Source of the DNA: Oscillospiraceae bacterium
GTDB taxonomy: Bacteria > Bacillota > Clostridia > Oscillospirales > Oscillospiraceae
Assembly (NCBI GenBank): GCA_902798545.1
Contig: CADBWQ010000001.1
Span: 59,433-123,432, forward strand
DNA length: 64,000 nucleotides
Direction: 5' to 3'
Part shown: in pieces, positions 1-9,283 of the stretch
Layout: each line of letters begins with the position of its first letter
Position numbering within the stretch: position 1 is the first letter of the stretch
Translations under genes and position numbers: made by a program
Notes under the pieces: model-generated
Seen by the model: the letters and a program-made list of their open reading frames with translations, nothing else
Databases searched by the model: none
What the model was told of the DNA's origin: nothing

Positions 1-3
1 GTT

Positions 4-903
4 CTACTCCGTATACCCGAAGTTTCTCAGCTGAGCAAGAGAGTCACGCCAGCTGTCCTTGACTTTCACCCAGGTCTGCAGATTGACCTTCGTTCCGAGA
101 AAGCTCTCCATATCTTCGCGTGCAAGAGCTCCGATCTTTTTCAGCATGGCGCCCTTCTTTCCGATGATGATTCCTTTGTGGCTTTCTTTTTCACAGTAGA
201 TGGTCGCCTCGATATCCACGATGCCATTTTCCCGTTCGGAAAATCCTGTGATTTCCACTGCCGTACCGTGTGGAATCTCTTTCTCCAGACAGAGCAGAAG
301 CTTCTCACGGATGAGCTCTGCACAGATCTGCCGCTCCGGCTGATCTGTAATCATATCGTCCGGAAAATAATGCGGACCTTCTTCGGCAAATTTCTCAAGC
401 TCTGTCATCAATTCATCCAGACCTTCACCGGTCTTCGCCGAGATCGGCAGAATTGCCTCAAAGCTATGCCGTGCGGAATAGACTGCCATCACTTCCAGGA
501 GCTTTTCCTTCTCGACGCTGTCGATCTTGTTTATCAGCAGAATCGAAGGCAGCTTCTGCTCCTCGATCCGTGCGATCAGAGCCTCCTCCTGCGGACCGAT
601 GGCCGGGATGGGCTCCACCACAAGCAGCACGCAGTCCACATCCGCCACACTCTCGCGAACGACATTTACCATATAGTCTCCCAGTTTTGTCCTCGGCTTG
701 TGGAAGCCCGGTGTATCCATCAGCACGAACTGGGTATTCCCTCTGCTCACAATGGCAGTAATGCGATTGCGGGTTGTCTGCGGCTTGCTGGAGACAATCG
801 CGATTTTTTCTCCTACCAGGGCATTGGTCAGTGTTGACTTCCCCACATTGGGTCTGCCGCAGATGGTGATCATGGCGCTTTTGGTGCTTTGTTCTGTATT
901 CAT
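4..903 (-). CDS. era: GTPase Era
   Basis: Era is a GTP-binding protein that binds the 3' end of 16S rRNA and helps 30S subunit maturation. The 299-residue product has the family's usual length. It shows G1 GRPNVGKS (residues 16-23), G3 DTPG (63-66), G4 NKID (125-128) and a C-terminal KH domain with GIIIGKKG near residue 246. It is the last visible gene of the murA-to-era minus-strand operon, 54 bases after ybeY; the ybeY-era order is common in Bacillota. The start at 903 has only a weak GAGAG ribosome site. Identification is essentially certain. Confidence 0.98.
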   Translation of the reverse strand: MNTEQSTKSAMITICGRPNVGKSTLTNALVGEKIAIVSSKPQTTRNRITAIVSRGNTQFVLMDTPGFHKPRTKLGDYMVNVVRESVADVDCVLLVVEPIPAIGPQEEALIARIEEQKLPSILLINKIDSVEKEKLLEVMAVYSARHSFEAILPISAKTGEGLDELMTELEKFAEEGPHYFPDDMITDQPERQICAELIREKLLLCLEKEIPHGTAVEITGFSERENGIVDIEATIYCEKESHKGIIIGKKGAMLKKIGALAREDMESFLGTKVNLQTWVKVKDSWRDSLAQLRNFGYTE

Positions 904-957
904 GCTCTCAATTCACACTCCGTCTTCTCGTAAGCTCTCACATGATGCTGATCTTTT

Positions 958-1437
958 TCAGTCCGCATCACCCATAATGGCTTTCTCCCTGGCACGCATC
1001 TGTCTTTTCTGTTCTCCCTCGTCCACATGGTCATAGCCCAGCAGATGCAGGACCGAATGCACGGTCAGATACTGGATCTCCCGGTCAAAACCGTGGCCGA
1101 ACTCCTCTCCCTGCTTTTCACATGCCGGGATCGAAATCATCATGTCTCCCAGCATCACGGCGCCGGTCTCCCAGTCCTGCTCACACAGTTCCGGGTCAAA
1201 TGCGCCCGGTGTGAGCTCATTCAAGGGGAACGAGAGCACATCCGTCTCTCTGTCCACACCGCGAAATTCCCGGTTCACCCGTCGAATTCCCTCTGCGTCT
1301 GTCAGCATGACACTGATGAGACAGGGGACTCCAATACCCTCTGCTGCCAGAGCCTTCTCCGCCGCTTTGCGGATCAGGGCTGCGGCGTTGTGATGGCCCA
1401 GATTCTTTACTTCTCTGCTGACGGCAATCTCATGCAT
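958..1437 (-). CDS. ybeY: Endoribonuclease YbeY (rRNA maturation factor)
   Basis: YbeY is a zinc-dependent endoribonuclease needed for 16S rRNA 3'-end maturation and 70S quality control. The product carries the metal-binding H-x3-H-x5-H motif in HSVLHLLGYDH near its C terminus. I place the start at the internal ATG at 1437 (protein begins MHEIAVSREV, 159 residues, normal for the family). The upstream in-frame start at 1494 would add 19 residues lying inside phoH. With the chosen start the gene overlaps the end of phoH by 8 bases, consistent with translational coupling. Confidence 0.95.
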   Translation of the reverse strand: MHEIAVSREVKNLGHHNAAALIRKAAEKALAAEGIGVPCLISVMLTDAEGIRRVNREFRGVDRETDVLSFPLNELTPGAFDPELCEQDWETGAVMLGDMMISIPACEKQGEEFGHGFDREIQYLTVHSVLHLLGYDHVDEGEQKRQMRAREKAIMGDAD

Positions 1438-2542
1438 GTCCGCGTTTCCTCCCATTGACCGGCATCTTGGTCCCTCTCTCGCGCATATTGCCATTCCTGA
1501 CTCTGCCGTTTCTGGGCGCGCTTTTCACTGGTACGGCATTGTCTGCCGGTTTTCCGGCTCTGCGGGACTCCCTGATATTCTCTGCAGGAAGCTGCTTTTC
1601 ATAGTCCTCATACGCTTCAATGATCTTCTGTACCAGCCGATGGCGGACCACATCCGCGCCTGTCAACGTGCAGATTGCGATATCGTCGATGCCTTCCAGC
1701 ACACGCATCGCGACCTTCAGTCCGCTGACCTTGTCATCCGGCAGGTCGATCTGCGTGATATCACCGGTGATCACGACCTTGGATCCGAATCCTATTCTGG
1801 TCAGAAACATCTTCATCTGTTCCCGGGAGGTATTCTGCGCCTCGTCGAGAATAATAAAACTGTCGTCCAGTGTCCGCCCCCTCATGTATGCCAGCGGAGC
1901 GACCTCAATATTTCCACGTTCCAGATATTTCTGATAGGTGTCCGCTCCAAGCATGTCAAAGAGCGCATCATAGAGCGGGCGCAGATACGGGTCCACCTTG
2001 CTCTGCAGATCTCCCGGCAGAAACCCCAAACGCTCCCCTGCTTCCACGGCAGGTCTGGTCAGGATGATCCGGTTGACCTTCTCCGCACGGAATGCCGCTA
2101 CGGCGGCGGCTACAGCGAGATAGGTCTTTCCCGTTCCGGCAGGGCCGATGCCCAGTGTGACCGTATTCTTTGCAATGGCGTCACAGTATTCTTTCTGCCC
2201 CAGCGTCTTGGGTTTGATGGGCTTGCCCTTTGCTGTGATACAGACCACATCTCCCGCCAGGTTCTGAATCTCGCTCTCCTTGCCGCTTCGAACCAGCCCC
2301 AGGATATAGCGCACATTCTGCGCGTCGATATTCTCGCCCCGTGCAGCCAGGGCCAGCAGGCCGTTGATGGCCTTCTCGGCAAGCATGACGTTTTCTTCCT
2401 CACCGGTAATGTGGATCAGGTTGTCCCGATCCAGGATTTTTACATTGAGTTCCGTCTCGATGAGCCGGAGGTTCTGGTCAAAGGAGCCAAACACGCTGAT
2501 TACGTGCTCCATTCTCTCAACTTCAATGCTTCTGTCTGTCAT
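1430..2542 (-). CDS. phoH: PhoH-like ATPase
   Basis: PhoH-family P-loop ATPase, a predicted RNA helicase-like protein commonly found just before ybeY. The 370-residue product has an N-terminal KH-like region (about residues 10-65), Walker A GPAGTGKT (133-140) and Walker B-like ILDEAQN (231-237). The last 45 or so residues form a basic, Arg/Gly/Asn-rich tail that looks disordered and may bind RNA; this tail is longer than the family core needs. The gene starts 18 bases after the second CHR transporter gene ends and overlaps ybeY by 8 bases. The exact physiological role of PhoH proteins is unsettled. Confidence 0.93.
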   Translation of the reverse strand: MTDRSIEVERMEHVISVFGSFDQNLRLIETELNVKILDRDNLIHITGEEENVMLAEKAINGLLALAARGENIDAQNVRYILGLVRSGKESEIQNLAGDVVCITAKGKPIKPKTLGQKEYCDAIAKNTVTLGIGPAGTGKTYLAVAAAVAAFRAEKVNRIILTRPAVEAGERLGFLPGDLQSKVDPYLRPLYDALFDMLGADTYQKYLERGNIEVAPLAYMRGRTLDDSFIILDEAQNTSREQMKMFLTRIGFGSKVVITGDITQIDLPDDKVSGLKVAMRVLEGIDDIAICTLTGADVVRHRLVQKIIEAYEDYEKQLPAENIRESRRAGKPADNAVPVKSAPRNGRVRNGNMRERGTKMPVNGRKRGHA

Positions 2543-2559
2543 AGGGTTCTCTCAACTCC

Positions 2560-3144
2560 TCAGAAGGAAAACAGAATACCAACTGCCGCAGATGCGGCGA
2601 TAAACACAATCGGATGCAGTTTTTTCAGCGGCTTGACGCCTCTTGTTGCTATCAGCAGCACAGTTGCCAGCGCAACCGCTTTCCAGTCGAAAAGGCTTTT
2701 CAGTGCAGCCAGCCCGTTTCCCAGCCCGAGGTCTGCTTCATTCAGGAATGTGATCCTGGCTACCAGAAGGCCGGCCGCGGAGATCAGCGCGACGGAACAT
2801 GGCCGCAGGCCGTAGAAAGCGGCATCCACAGTCTGATTGGAACGGAACTGCTCCAGAACCTTCGCAATCAGCAGAATAACGATAATTGACGGGCACACAA
2901 GTCCCAGTGTCGCGACAATTCCTCCGGGGATTCCAGCAGTGGTAAAACCGACATAGGTCGCCATGTTGACCCCAATCGGTCCGGGCGTGGACTCCGATAC
3001 CGCGATCATGTCCGCAAGCTGTGCCTGTGAAAACCAGCCTGTCCTCGTACTGATATCGTACAGAAATGGCAGTGTTGCAAGCCCGCCGCCGACTGCGAAC
3101 AGACCGGTCTTGAAAAATTCCCAGAAAAGGCGCAGCAGAATCAT
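2560..3144 (-). CDS. Chromate transporter (CHR) half-size subunit, second copy
   Basis: Half-size CHR-domain membrane protein (194 residues) of the chromate transporter family. The N-terminal signature FKTGLFAVGGGLATLPFL and the later ESTPGPIGVNMATYVG are family hallmarks, followed by several hydrophobic segments. It overlaps its partner (3141-3680) by 4 bases, ATGA, so the two halves are translationally coupled and probably work as a heterodimer, equivalent to one fused long-chain ChrA. The position inside a housekeeping operon, without chrB or other chromate resistance genes, suggests the natural substrate may be another anion; that is inference. Confidence 0.88.
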   Translation of the reverse strand: MILLRLFWEFFKTGLFAVGGGLATLPFLYDISTRTGWFSQAQLADMIAVSESTPGPIGVNMATYVGFTTAGIPGGIVATLGLVCPSIIVILLIAKVLEQFRSNQTVDAAFYGLRPCSVALISAAGLLVARITFLNEADLGLGNGLAALKSLFDWKAVALATVLLIATRGVKPLKKLHPIVFIAASAAVGILFSF

Positions 3145-3680
3145 TTCCCGCGCACCCCCATTCTGGTCAGCAGGATGCCTGCCGTGGCACAGAAGATTAC
3201 AAACACGATCGGAGAAACATCAAAGAACAGAGAAATCCCCAGCACAATCAGGTAAAGCACCACTGCTGCCCTGTCTTTCACGGCACCCTTCCACAGCTTC
3301 AGCACAGAGTTAAAGATCAGTACGCAGACACAGACCCGTATTGCGGCGAACGCGCTCTTAACTGCCGGGATGTCGGCAAAGTTCGTCAGGATTCCCGCGA
3401 TCAGCATAATAATCACCAGCGAGGGGAAAACAACCCCTAACGTTGCCACGATTCCTCCGGCAATACCTGCAACTTTATATCCGATGAACGTCGCTGTATT
3501 GACGGCAATTACGCCGGGGGTACACTGACCCACGGCGTAATAGTCCATCAATTCTTCACTGCTCGCCCATCCCTGCTTATCGATGATTTCTCGTTCCAGA
3601 ATCGGGATCATCGCATAGCCCCCGCCAAAGGTCATCGCTCCGACCTTGGCAAAGCTCAGGAACAGCGACAGCAGTTTCAT
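3141..3680 (-). CDS. Chromate transporter (CHR) half-size subunit, first copy
   Basis: First of two adjacent half-size CHR-domain membrane proteins. The signature FAKVGAMTFGGGYAMIPILE near the N terminus and GQCTPGVIAVNTATFIGYK match the family. I choose the ATG at 3680 (protein begins MKLLSLFLSF, 179 residues) because it overlaps the preceding phosphohexomutase stop by 4 bases (ATGA); the longer frame to 3731 would run through the mutase C terminus. Five or six hydrophobic segments are visible. It likely pairs with the 2560-3144 product to form an inner-membrane anion transporter of unproven substrate. Confidence 0.88.
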   Translation of the reverse strand: MKLLSLFLSFAKVGAMTFGGGYAMIPILEREIIDKQGWASSEELMDYYAVGQCTPGVIAVNTATFIGYKVAGIAGGIVATLGVVFPSLVIIMLIAGILTNFADIPAVKSAFAAIRVCVCVLIFNSVLKLWKGAVKDRAAVVLYLIVLGISLFFDVSPIVFVIFCATAGILLTRMGVRGK

Positions 3681-5407
3681 TTTCCCAGAGCCTCCGCGAA
3701 TTTGCTCAGGCGGTCCAGCTTCTTCTGGCATTCATTCTCGCTCGCCCCACGCACTAGCAGATAGACCTTGATCTTCGGCTCTGTACCGGACGGACGGACA
3801 ATAAATGTGCTGCCGTCTGCAAGCTCAAAGTACAGAACGTTGGAACCGAAATAAGGCGTCTTGTCGACCTTTCCGAGGCCCATCACATTGATGCTGCCGT
3901 CCAGATAGTCGCGCAGGCGGATCAGTTCTGTACCGATGAAGGAAGTGGGCGGGTTGCTGCGCAGACGCTTCATCAGCGCACGCATCTTCTCCAGGCCGTC
4001 AACGCCCGGCATCACCAGGTTCAGCGTTTTCTCCATGTACCAGCCATATTTTTCATACAGGGCATGCAGCGCATCCAGCAGGGTCATGCCCTTTGCATGA
4101 TAGAACGCTGCCATTTCAGCGATCAGCATGGAGATGGTCACGGCATCCTTATCGCGGACGTAGTCGCCAACCATGTAGCCGTAGCTCTCTTCAAAGGCAA
4201 AGATATAGTTAAAGCTCTTCGCTGCTTCCCAGGTGGCGATTCTCTCCGCCATGAACTTGAAGCCGGTAAAGGTATCCTCAAAGTGGACTCCGTTCGCTTC
4301 AGCAATGGTCCTTGCCATCGGGGTTGAAACGATACTGCACAGGGCACCGGGAGACGGCGGCATCGTCCCCGTCGCCTTGCGGGCCTGGATGATGTAGTCC
4401 AGAAGCAGTACGCCCATCTGGTTACCGGTGATGGTGACATACTCTCCGTTTTCATTGCGGACCATGGTTCCGACGCGGTCGGAATCCGGGTCGGTACCGA
4501 TAATGAGGTCACTGTCGACCTTTTTCGCCAGATCAACCGCCAGATAGAATCCTTCGGGATTCTCAGGATTCGGGCTCACAACCGTTGGGAAGTTCCCATC
4601 GATGACCATCTGCTCGGGCACCGGGAAGATGTGCTTCATGCCGAGCCGTTTGAGGGCTTCGGGAACCAGCTTGTGTCCACAGCCGTGGAACGGCGTATAA
4701 ACAATACGGAATTCATCCGCCACCGCCTTGACGGCTTCCGGATTGATGGCCTGCTGCATCACTTTCGCGAGAAACGCTTCATCGGTCTCTTCGCCAATCA
4801 CCGCGATCTGCCCGTTTTCGACGGCTTTTGCATAGTCACAGGTCTTGAAGCAGGTGAAGAGATCCGTCTCCGCCATTCGCTTGGCAATGGCATCCGCCTG
4901 CTGCGGGGGAAGCTGTGCACCGTCGGACCAGTAAACCTTGTACCCGTTGTATTCCTTGGGATTGTGGCTGGCCGTCACATTCAGGCCGGCAGTTGCTTCA
5001 TAGTAGCGCACGGCGAAGCTGAGCTCCGGCGTGGGACGAAGCGCATCAAAAATCCGGACATAGATTCCGTTCGCCGCCATAACAGCAGCCGCTTCTTCTG
5101 CAAAGCGGCGTCCGTTCAGACGGCAGTCGTGAGCAATGACGATTCCCTTCTTCTTTGCCGCCTCACCCTCGGCCGAGATGACATCCGCAAATGCCTGCGT
5201 CGCATGACGAATGATGTGGATATTCATGTTATGCAGACCGGTCTTCATCGTCCCGCGCAGTCCCGCAGTACCAAACTCCAGCGGCGCATAGAAGCGTTCC
5301 CGGATCTCTTTCTCATCGTCCTTGATGGCGTTAAGCTCCGCCCACTCCTCTTCGCTGAGAGACGGGCTGTCCAGCCAGCGGCGATATTCATCCATGAATG
5401 TATGCAT
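3677..5407 (-). CDS. pgcA: Phosphoglucomutase/phosphomannomutase (alpha-D-phosphohexomutase)
   Basis: Interconverts hexose 1-phosphate and 6-phosphate, supplying glucose-1-P or mannose-1-P for envelope polymers. The 576-residue protein has the four-domain family layout: phosphoserine loop TASHNP (145-150), metal loop DPDSD (306-310), the sugar-binding FEESYG segment, and the C-terminal phosphate-binding RPSGTEPKIKVY. Length and the AKKKG/AHDC region match the Firmicutes PgcA type rather than the shorter GlmM. An AAGGAGG site precedes the ATG. It lies 40 bases after rlmH in the murA operon. Whether glucose or mannose phosphate is preferred cannot be read from sequence. Confidence 0.93.
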   Translation of the reverse strand: MHTFMDEYRRWLDSPSLSEEEWAELNAIKDDEKEIRERFYAPLEFGTAGLRGTMKTGLHNMNIHIIRHATQAFADVISAEGEAAKKKGIVIAHDCRLNGRRFAEEAAAVMAANGIYVRIFDALRPTPELSFAVRYYEATAGLNVTASHNPKEYNGYKVYWSDGAQLPPQQADAIAKRMAETDLFTCFKTCDYAKAVENGQIAVIGEETDEAFLAKVMQQAINPEAVKAVADEFRIVYTPFHGCGHKLVPEALKRLGMKHIFPVPEQMVIDGNFPTVVSPNPENPEGFYLAVDLAKKVDSDLIIGTDPDSDRVGTMVRNENGEYVTITGNQMGVLLLDYIIQARKATGTMPPSPGALCSIVSTPMARTIAEANGVHFEDTFTGFKFMAERIATWEAAKSFNYIFAFEESYGYMVGDYVRDKDAVTISMLIAEMAAFYHAKGMTLLDALHALYEKYGWYMEKTLNLVMPGVDGLEKMRALMKRLRSNPPTSFIGTELIRLRDYLDGSINVMGLGKVDKTPYFGSNVLYFELADGSTFIVRPSGTEPKIKVYLLVRGASENECQKKLDRLSKFAEALGK

Positions 5408-5447
5408 TACGTTCCTCCTTGCGATTTATGTTATTTCTGTTTATGTT

Positions 5448-5930
5448 CTATTTATGATATCTCGTGCCTTCTTTAATCTGAAACCCGCGGTAAATCTGCT
5501 CTGCGAGCATTACGCGGGCCAGATGGTGAGGAAAAGTCATCTTTGACATGCTCATTCGATAATCCGCTTTCGCTTTGAGTCCGGAAGCAAGGCCGAACGA
5601 CCCGCCGATCACGAAGCTGATCCTTGGTTTTCCGGAGTTTTCCGCCCGGACCAGCAGACCTGCAAAGCTCTCGCTGTCCAACTGTTCCCCCTCCACACAG
5701 AGGCAGATCAGCTTTCCGTCTTTCAGGAGTTTTTTCTCAATCTGCTGTGCCTCTTTCTCAAGGGCTGCTTCGATCTCCGCCGCAGACGGTCTCTCTCCGA
5801 GCCGCTCTTCCGGCAGCTCAATCAGTTCCAACCGGCAGAATGTGTTGAGCCGTTTTTCATACTCGGCTACTGCCTCTGCGTAAAAGCGTTCTTTCAGCTT
5901 TCCGACGCAGATCAGCCTGATATTCAGCAT
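5448..5930 (-). CDS. rlmH: 23S rRNA pseudouridine-1915 N3-methyltransferase RlmH
   Basis: SPOUT-class methyltransferase that methylates pseudouridine 1915 in helix 69 of 23S rRNA, using S-adenosylmethionine. The 160 residues match the family's usual length. The SAM-knot region FVIGGSFGLASG and the C-terminal FPHHLARVMLAEQIYRGF, ending GTRYHK, are hallmark. The ATG overlaps the murA stop by one base (TGATG), indicating coupling. No anomalies were seen. Confidence 0.97.
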   Translation of the reverse strand: MLNIRLICVGKLKERFYAEAVAEYEKRLNTFCRLELIELPEERLGERPSAAEIEAALEKEAQQIEKKLLKDGKLICLCVEGEQLDSESFAGLLVRAENSGKPRISFVIGGSFGLASGLKAKADYRMSMSKMTFPHHLARVMLAEQIYRGFQIKEGTRYHK

Positions 5931-7231
5931 CAGGATACGGAAAAAGCACCGGGAGAAACGAACTCCGACTCATCATAACGGACCTGGATATCTGCCCCCA
6001 GGGCGTTCAGCTTTTGTACGAAGCGTTCATAGCCACGCTCAATAAAGTGGATATCATCGATCTCCGTCACACCGGAAGCGACCATTCCCGCGATCACCAT
6101 AGCCGCACCTGCACGGAGGTCGCAGGCGTGTACCGGTGCGCCGGTAAGTCTCCTGCCGCCGTCGATCACAGCAACGCGGCCATCCACCTGAATCTCCGCG
6201 CCCATCTTGCGAAGCTCATTGACATACTTGAAGCGATTGTCATAGATGCCTTCTGTGATGACGGAAGTTCCGTTTGCCAGGCACAGCAGCACGCCGAACT
6301 GCGGCTGCATATCCGTTGGGAAGCCCGGATACGGCATGGTTTTGAGGTTAATCCGCCGCAGGGTATCCGGTCCCCTGACCAGGAGCGCTTCCTCATATTC
6401 CTCAATGAAGGTGCCTGTCTCGCGCAGTTTCGCGCTGATCCCCTCCATATGCTTGGGAATAATATTTCTGATCAGGACCTCCCCTCCTGTCGCCGCTGCG
6501 GCAACCATGTAGGTGCCCGCTTCGATCTGGTCGGGGATAATTGTATACGTTCCGCCGTGGAGCTCTTCCACGCCGTTGATTTTGATTGTGTCTGTTCCTG
6601 CGCCTCTGACGTCCGCGCCCATGGAGTTGAGGAAGTTTGCCAGATCCACGATGTGCGGCTCACGGGCTGCATTCTCGATGATGGTCCGGCCCTCTGCAAG
6701 AACCGCTGCGATCATAATATTCATCGTCGCGCCGACAGAAACCTTGTCCAGGTAAATTCTGGCTCCGTGCAGACGGCCGTCCCGTGCGTCCGCATAGACA
6801 AAGCCGTTCTTCACATTCACATCTGCACCGAGAGCGCGCATGCCCTTTATATGCTGGTCAATCGGCCGCACGCCGAAGTTGCAGCCGCCCGGCATGGTGG
6901 TCTTTGCACTGCCGAAGCGCCCCAGCATGGAGCCGATCAGATAATACGAGGCGCGGATCTTGCGCATCAGGTCATAGGGCGCATCCTGATAGCGCGCATC
7001 CGTGCAGTCAATCTCAATGGTACTCTTGTTCAGATAGCTGACACGGGCACCCAGCTGCGTCAGAATCGTAAGCAGCGTATCCGTATCGCTGATCTGGGGA
7101 ATATTTTCAATCCGGCAGACCCCCTGCACCAGAAGCGCCGCAGGGATAATAGCAACTGCAGCGTTCTTCGCGCCGCTGATTTCAACTTCGCCGCGCAGAG
7201 TGGAACCGCCGTGAATAATGTACTGATCCAT
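5930..7231 (-). CDS. murA: UDP-N-acetylglucosamine 1-carboxyvinyltransferase MurA
   Basis: Catalyses the first committed step of peptidoglycan synthesis, transferring enolpyruvate from PEP to UDP-GlcNAc. I take the ATG at 7231 (MDQYIIHGGS, 433 residues), preceded by GGAAGGTG; the upstream in-frame extension to 7309 is Cys-rich and crosses the promoter. The catalytic cysteine is C117 in GGCNFGVRP, the fosfomycin target residue, so intrinsic resistance by a Cys-to-Asp change is not expected. The gene heads the long minus-strand operon ending in era. A good promoter lies 50 bases upstream. Confidence 0.97.
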   Translation of the reverse strand: MDQYIIHGGSTLRGEVEISGAKNAAVAIIPAALLVQGVCRIENIPQISDTDTLLTILTQLGARVSYLNKSTIEIDCTDARYQDAPYDLMRKIRASYYLIGSMLGRFGSAKTTMPGGCNFGVRPIDQHIKGMRALGADVNVKNGFVYADARDGRLHGARIYLDKVSVGATMNIMIAAVLAEGRTIIENAAREPHIVDLANFLNSMGADVRGAGTDTIKINGVEELHGGTYTIIPDQIEAGTYMVAAAATGGEVLIRNIIPKHMEGISAKLRETGTFIEEYEEALLVRGPDTLRRINLKTMPYPGFPTDMQPQFGVLLCLANGTSVITEGIYDNRFKYVNELRKMGAEIQVDGRVAVIDGGRRLTGAPVHACDLRAGAAMVIAGMVASGVTEIDDIHFIERGYERFVQKLNALGADIQVRYDESEFVSPGAFSVS

Positions 7232-7280
7232 GGAACACCTTCCTGTTTGCTTTGGTGTTAATGAGCAACACCAGCAAGAC

Positions 7281-7309
7281 ATACTACCACAGAATTGCCT
7301 GGTTGGCAA
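7281..7309 (-). promoter_or_regulatory. Promoter of the murA operon; the rest of 7232-7533 is AT-rich noncoding
   Basis: On the minus strand TTGCCA (7304-7309) and TAGTAT (7281-7286) are separated by exactly 17 bases and point into murA. The remaining roughly 300-base gap between murA and the next gene (7534) is AT-rich. I see no supported gene or convincing terminator in it; an in-frame ORF at 7258-7473 has no ribosome site. Confidence 0.6.
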
Positions 7310-7533
7310 GCAAATTCAATACTTGCCGCGCAAGGGCACAAATTAAGTATATCACAGAAAGCCGGTAATTTCCACATGAATTCGTCTGAAAAATAGTAGA
7401 AATTCAAAAATATCACGAAAAATGTCACATTTTTCCCACAAACAAGTTGATATACCGGATCAAAGTCTGACATTTTGATTTCATTATGTAAACATGCTGC
7501 ACTATCGCGTTCAGCCGCGCGGTGCCGCGCATC

Positions 7534-8439
7534 TTACCCTTTGACCGCCGTCAGGAACAGGAAATAGTCTTCCCCGTCTCCCGGATATCGATATGGCCCG
7601 ATGTACTGCTCGTTGTTATAAGGGGTGAATTCTCCCCCGAGGCATTCCGCCGGTAAGTATTCCCAGTCAGACGGAATCTGCACCGTCTCTCTTCTGAGCT
7701 GCTGCCGCGTGCCGGAATAAGTCTCCCAGAGCACTTCAACATTTCGCAGTGGTTTATCCCAGCTGTCGAGGAAGGTATACTTCGTCGGCCTTGCGGTATA
7801 GTCGATGACCGTCACATTGACCACTTCCCCGCTGTCTGAGATGCTCTTGATCTCTCTCATCACCAGCGTGCCCCGGTCGAAGGCGATTTTCTCCCGATAT
7901 CCGCCGGGATAGTACACATCTGCCCAAATCAGGTTTTCTTCGATCACATCCAGCTGCATGCTCTCTGGCGCTCCGAGATACCCCAGGAAAAAGCCGTTCA
8001 GATTCTCCATGGTTCCGGCATAATCTGCAAATCCGTTGATTTGCGGCCGAACGGTTCCGTCGGTGCTTTCCGCCAGTTCGAAAAAGCTCCCCCTGTACTG
8101 TCCATAGACGGAATCGTATGCATCCGTCAGCATGACCGGGTTTTCACCGTGAAGAAAGAGCCATGTATAGCTGTTCACGTCATAAGTCTTGCTGTATACT
8201 CTCACGCCGGAGTACCATCTGAGGATATTGTTCATGTCGTTCTGTTCCAGCAGAAGCTTCCAGTCGAACGTCAGTGCCGGATCCATCTGCGGTTCGAGCT
8301 CTGCCATCGATGTCATTACCGCGTCCGGTTCAACGACCTCCGTCGACGAGGGCGGCATCTCCGCCGCAGATACTTTTCCCCCGGCGGAGATGCTCAGCAC
8401 AAGCAGAAGGCACAGGGTCTCAAGAATGATCCGTTTCAT
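7534..8439 (-). CDS. Exported protein of unknown function
   Basis: I do not recognise this 301-residue protein. It begins with a clear Sec signal peptide (MKRII, hydrophobic LCLLLVLSIS core, likely cleavage after KVSAA). The mature part is acidic and rich in Tyr, Trp and Gly, with no cysteines and no further membrane segment, so it is probably secreted or held at the cell surface. The many short beta-prone stretches suggest a beta-rich fold. The ATG at 8439 has a GGAGG site. It stands alone, divergent from the YcxB-like gene. No function is proposed. Confidence 0.75.
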   Translation of the reverse strand: MKRIILETLCLLLVLSISAGGKVSAAEMPPSSTEVVEPDAVMTSMAELEPQMDPALTFDWKLLLEQNDMNNILRWYSGVRVYSKTYDVNSYTWLFLHGENPVMLTDAYDSVYGQYRGSFFELAESTDGTVRPQINGFADYAGTMENLNGFFLGYLGAPESMQLDVIEENLIWADVYYPGGYREKIAFDRGTLVMREIKSISDSGEVVNVTVIDYTARPTKYTFLDSWDKPLRNVEVLWETYSGTRQQLRRETVQIPSDWEYLPAECLGGEFTPYNNEQYIGPYRYPGDGEDYFLFLTAVKG

Positions 8440-8628
8440 TTCCTACCTCCGTTTTCTCCCCACTCTTTTTTACTTCTTTGAAAACAATGTATCATGATAC
8501 CCTTTAAATTGCAATGTCAATCTTTCTGCTCCTCAGAGATTCACCGCCGACTTGCCTTTTATCTGAAATCCGGCTACAATAGGGCGCAGCACTCCGTCCT
8601 GACCATCTTTCAAAGGAGCTCTCCCGCC

Positions 8629-9168
8629 ATGCCAACCATCCAGGTTCATTATCAGATCAGACTTTCAGACTTTCGAAAAGCTTCCTACTACGGACTTTTT
8701 CTCCGTCAGCGGAAGCCTCTGCTTATCTTCTTCTGCGTGCTTCTGGTCTCGGTGCTGTATACCGCCGGCGCAGCAGCAGGATTTGGCAGGGTCAATCCTC
8801 TCGTTTTCTTAATTGCCGGAGCATACCTTGTGTGGGCGCTCTTTCTCTTCGCCGGTACCGAAAAGCGAATCCTGACCTACCTCCGGAGCGCAGATTGTCT
8901 GTTCGGTGAGGAACTGTGCATGACACTTGACGGCAGAGGCATCCAAATGGAGATTCGTTCCCGGAACGTGAAGTTTGCCCGTTCCTGGAATCAGCTCACC
9001 GCTGCGTTTGAGCTGAATGACCTCTTCCTCTTCTATCTCTCTGCCCAGGATGTCTACCTGCTGCCCAGGCGCTGCATCAGCGCAGAAGAACAGTCTGCCC
9101 TGCGACGTACCCTTCACATGCGCCTGAAAGATCGTTTCAGTTCCCGCTTTCTTCCCAGGTCGTCATGA
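8629..9168 (+). CDS. YcxB-like membrane protein
   Basis: A 179-residue membrane protein resembling the YcxB family. Two hydrophobic segments (about residues 31-49 and 55-75) follow a short cytoplasmic N terminus. They lead to a soluble C-terminal domain with the family-like pattern SWNQLTAAFELNDLFLFYLS and YLLPRRC. I choose the ATG at 8629 because AAAGGAG precedes it at about the right distance; the frame open from 8494 has no site. The cellular role of YcxB proteins is unknown. A bidirectional terminator follows. Confidence 0.75.
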   Translation: MPTIQVHYQIRLSDFRKASYYGLFLRQRKPLLIFFCVLLVSVLYTAGAAAGFGRVNPLVFLIAGAYLVWALFLFAGTEKRILTYLRSADCLFGEELCMTLDGRGIQMEIRSRNVKFARSWNQLTAAFELNDLFLFYLSAQDVYLLPRRCISAEEQSALRRTLHMRLKDRFSSRFLPRSS

Positions 9169-9193
9169 CAGGATTGTAACTGGCTTCTGACAA

Positions 9194-9238
9194 AACAACT
9201 GCTCTCCGCAATACAGACGCGCACGGAGAGCAGTTGTT
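9194..9238. terminator. Bidirectional terminator between convergent genes
   Basis: A 15-bp perfect stem (9194-9208 with 9224-9238) and a 15-base loop, lying between the YcxB-like gene and the TRAP permease gene, which converge. Runs of A on one side and T on the other are short, so the two directions may differ in strength. Confidence 0.75.
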
Positions 9239-9283
9239 ATATTCTGTGACAGGTTTTGGAATTACCGGCATTACACGGTTTTA

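Noticed and set aside
7258-7473. 71-codon minus frame upstream of murA
   Set aside because: No ribosome site, and it overlaps the murA promoter.
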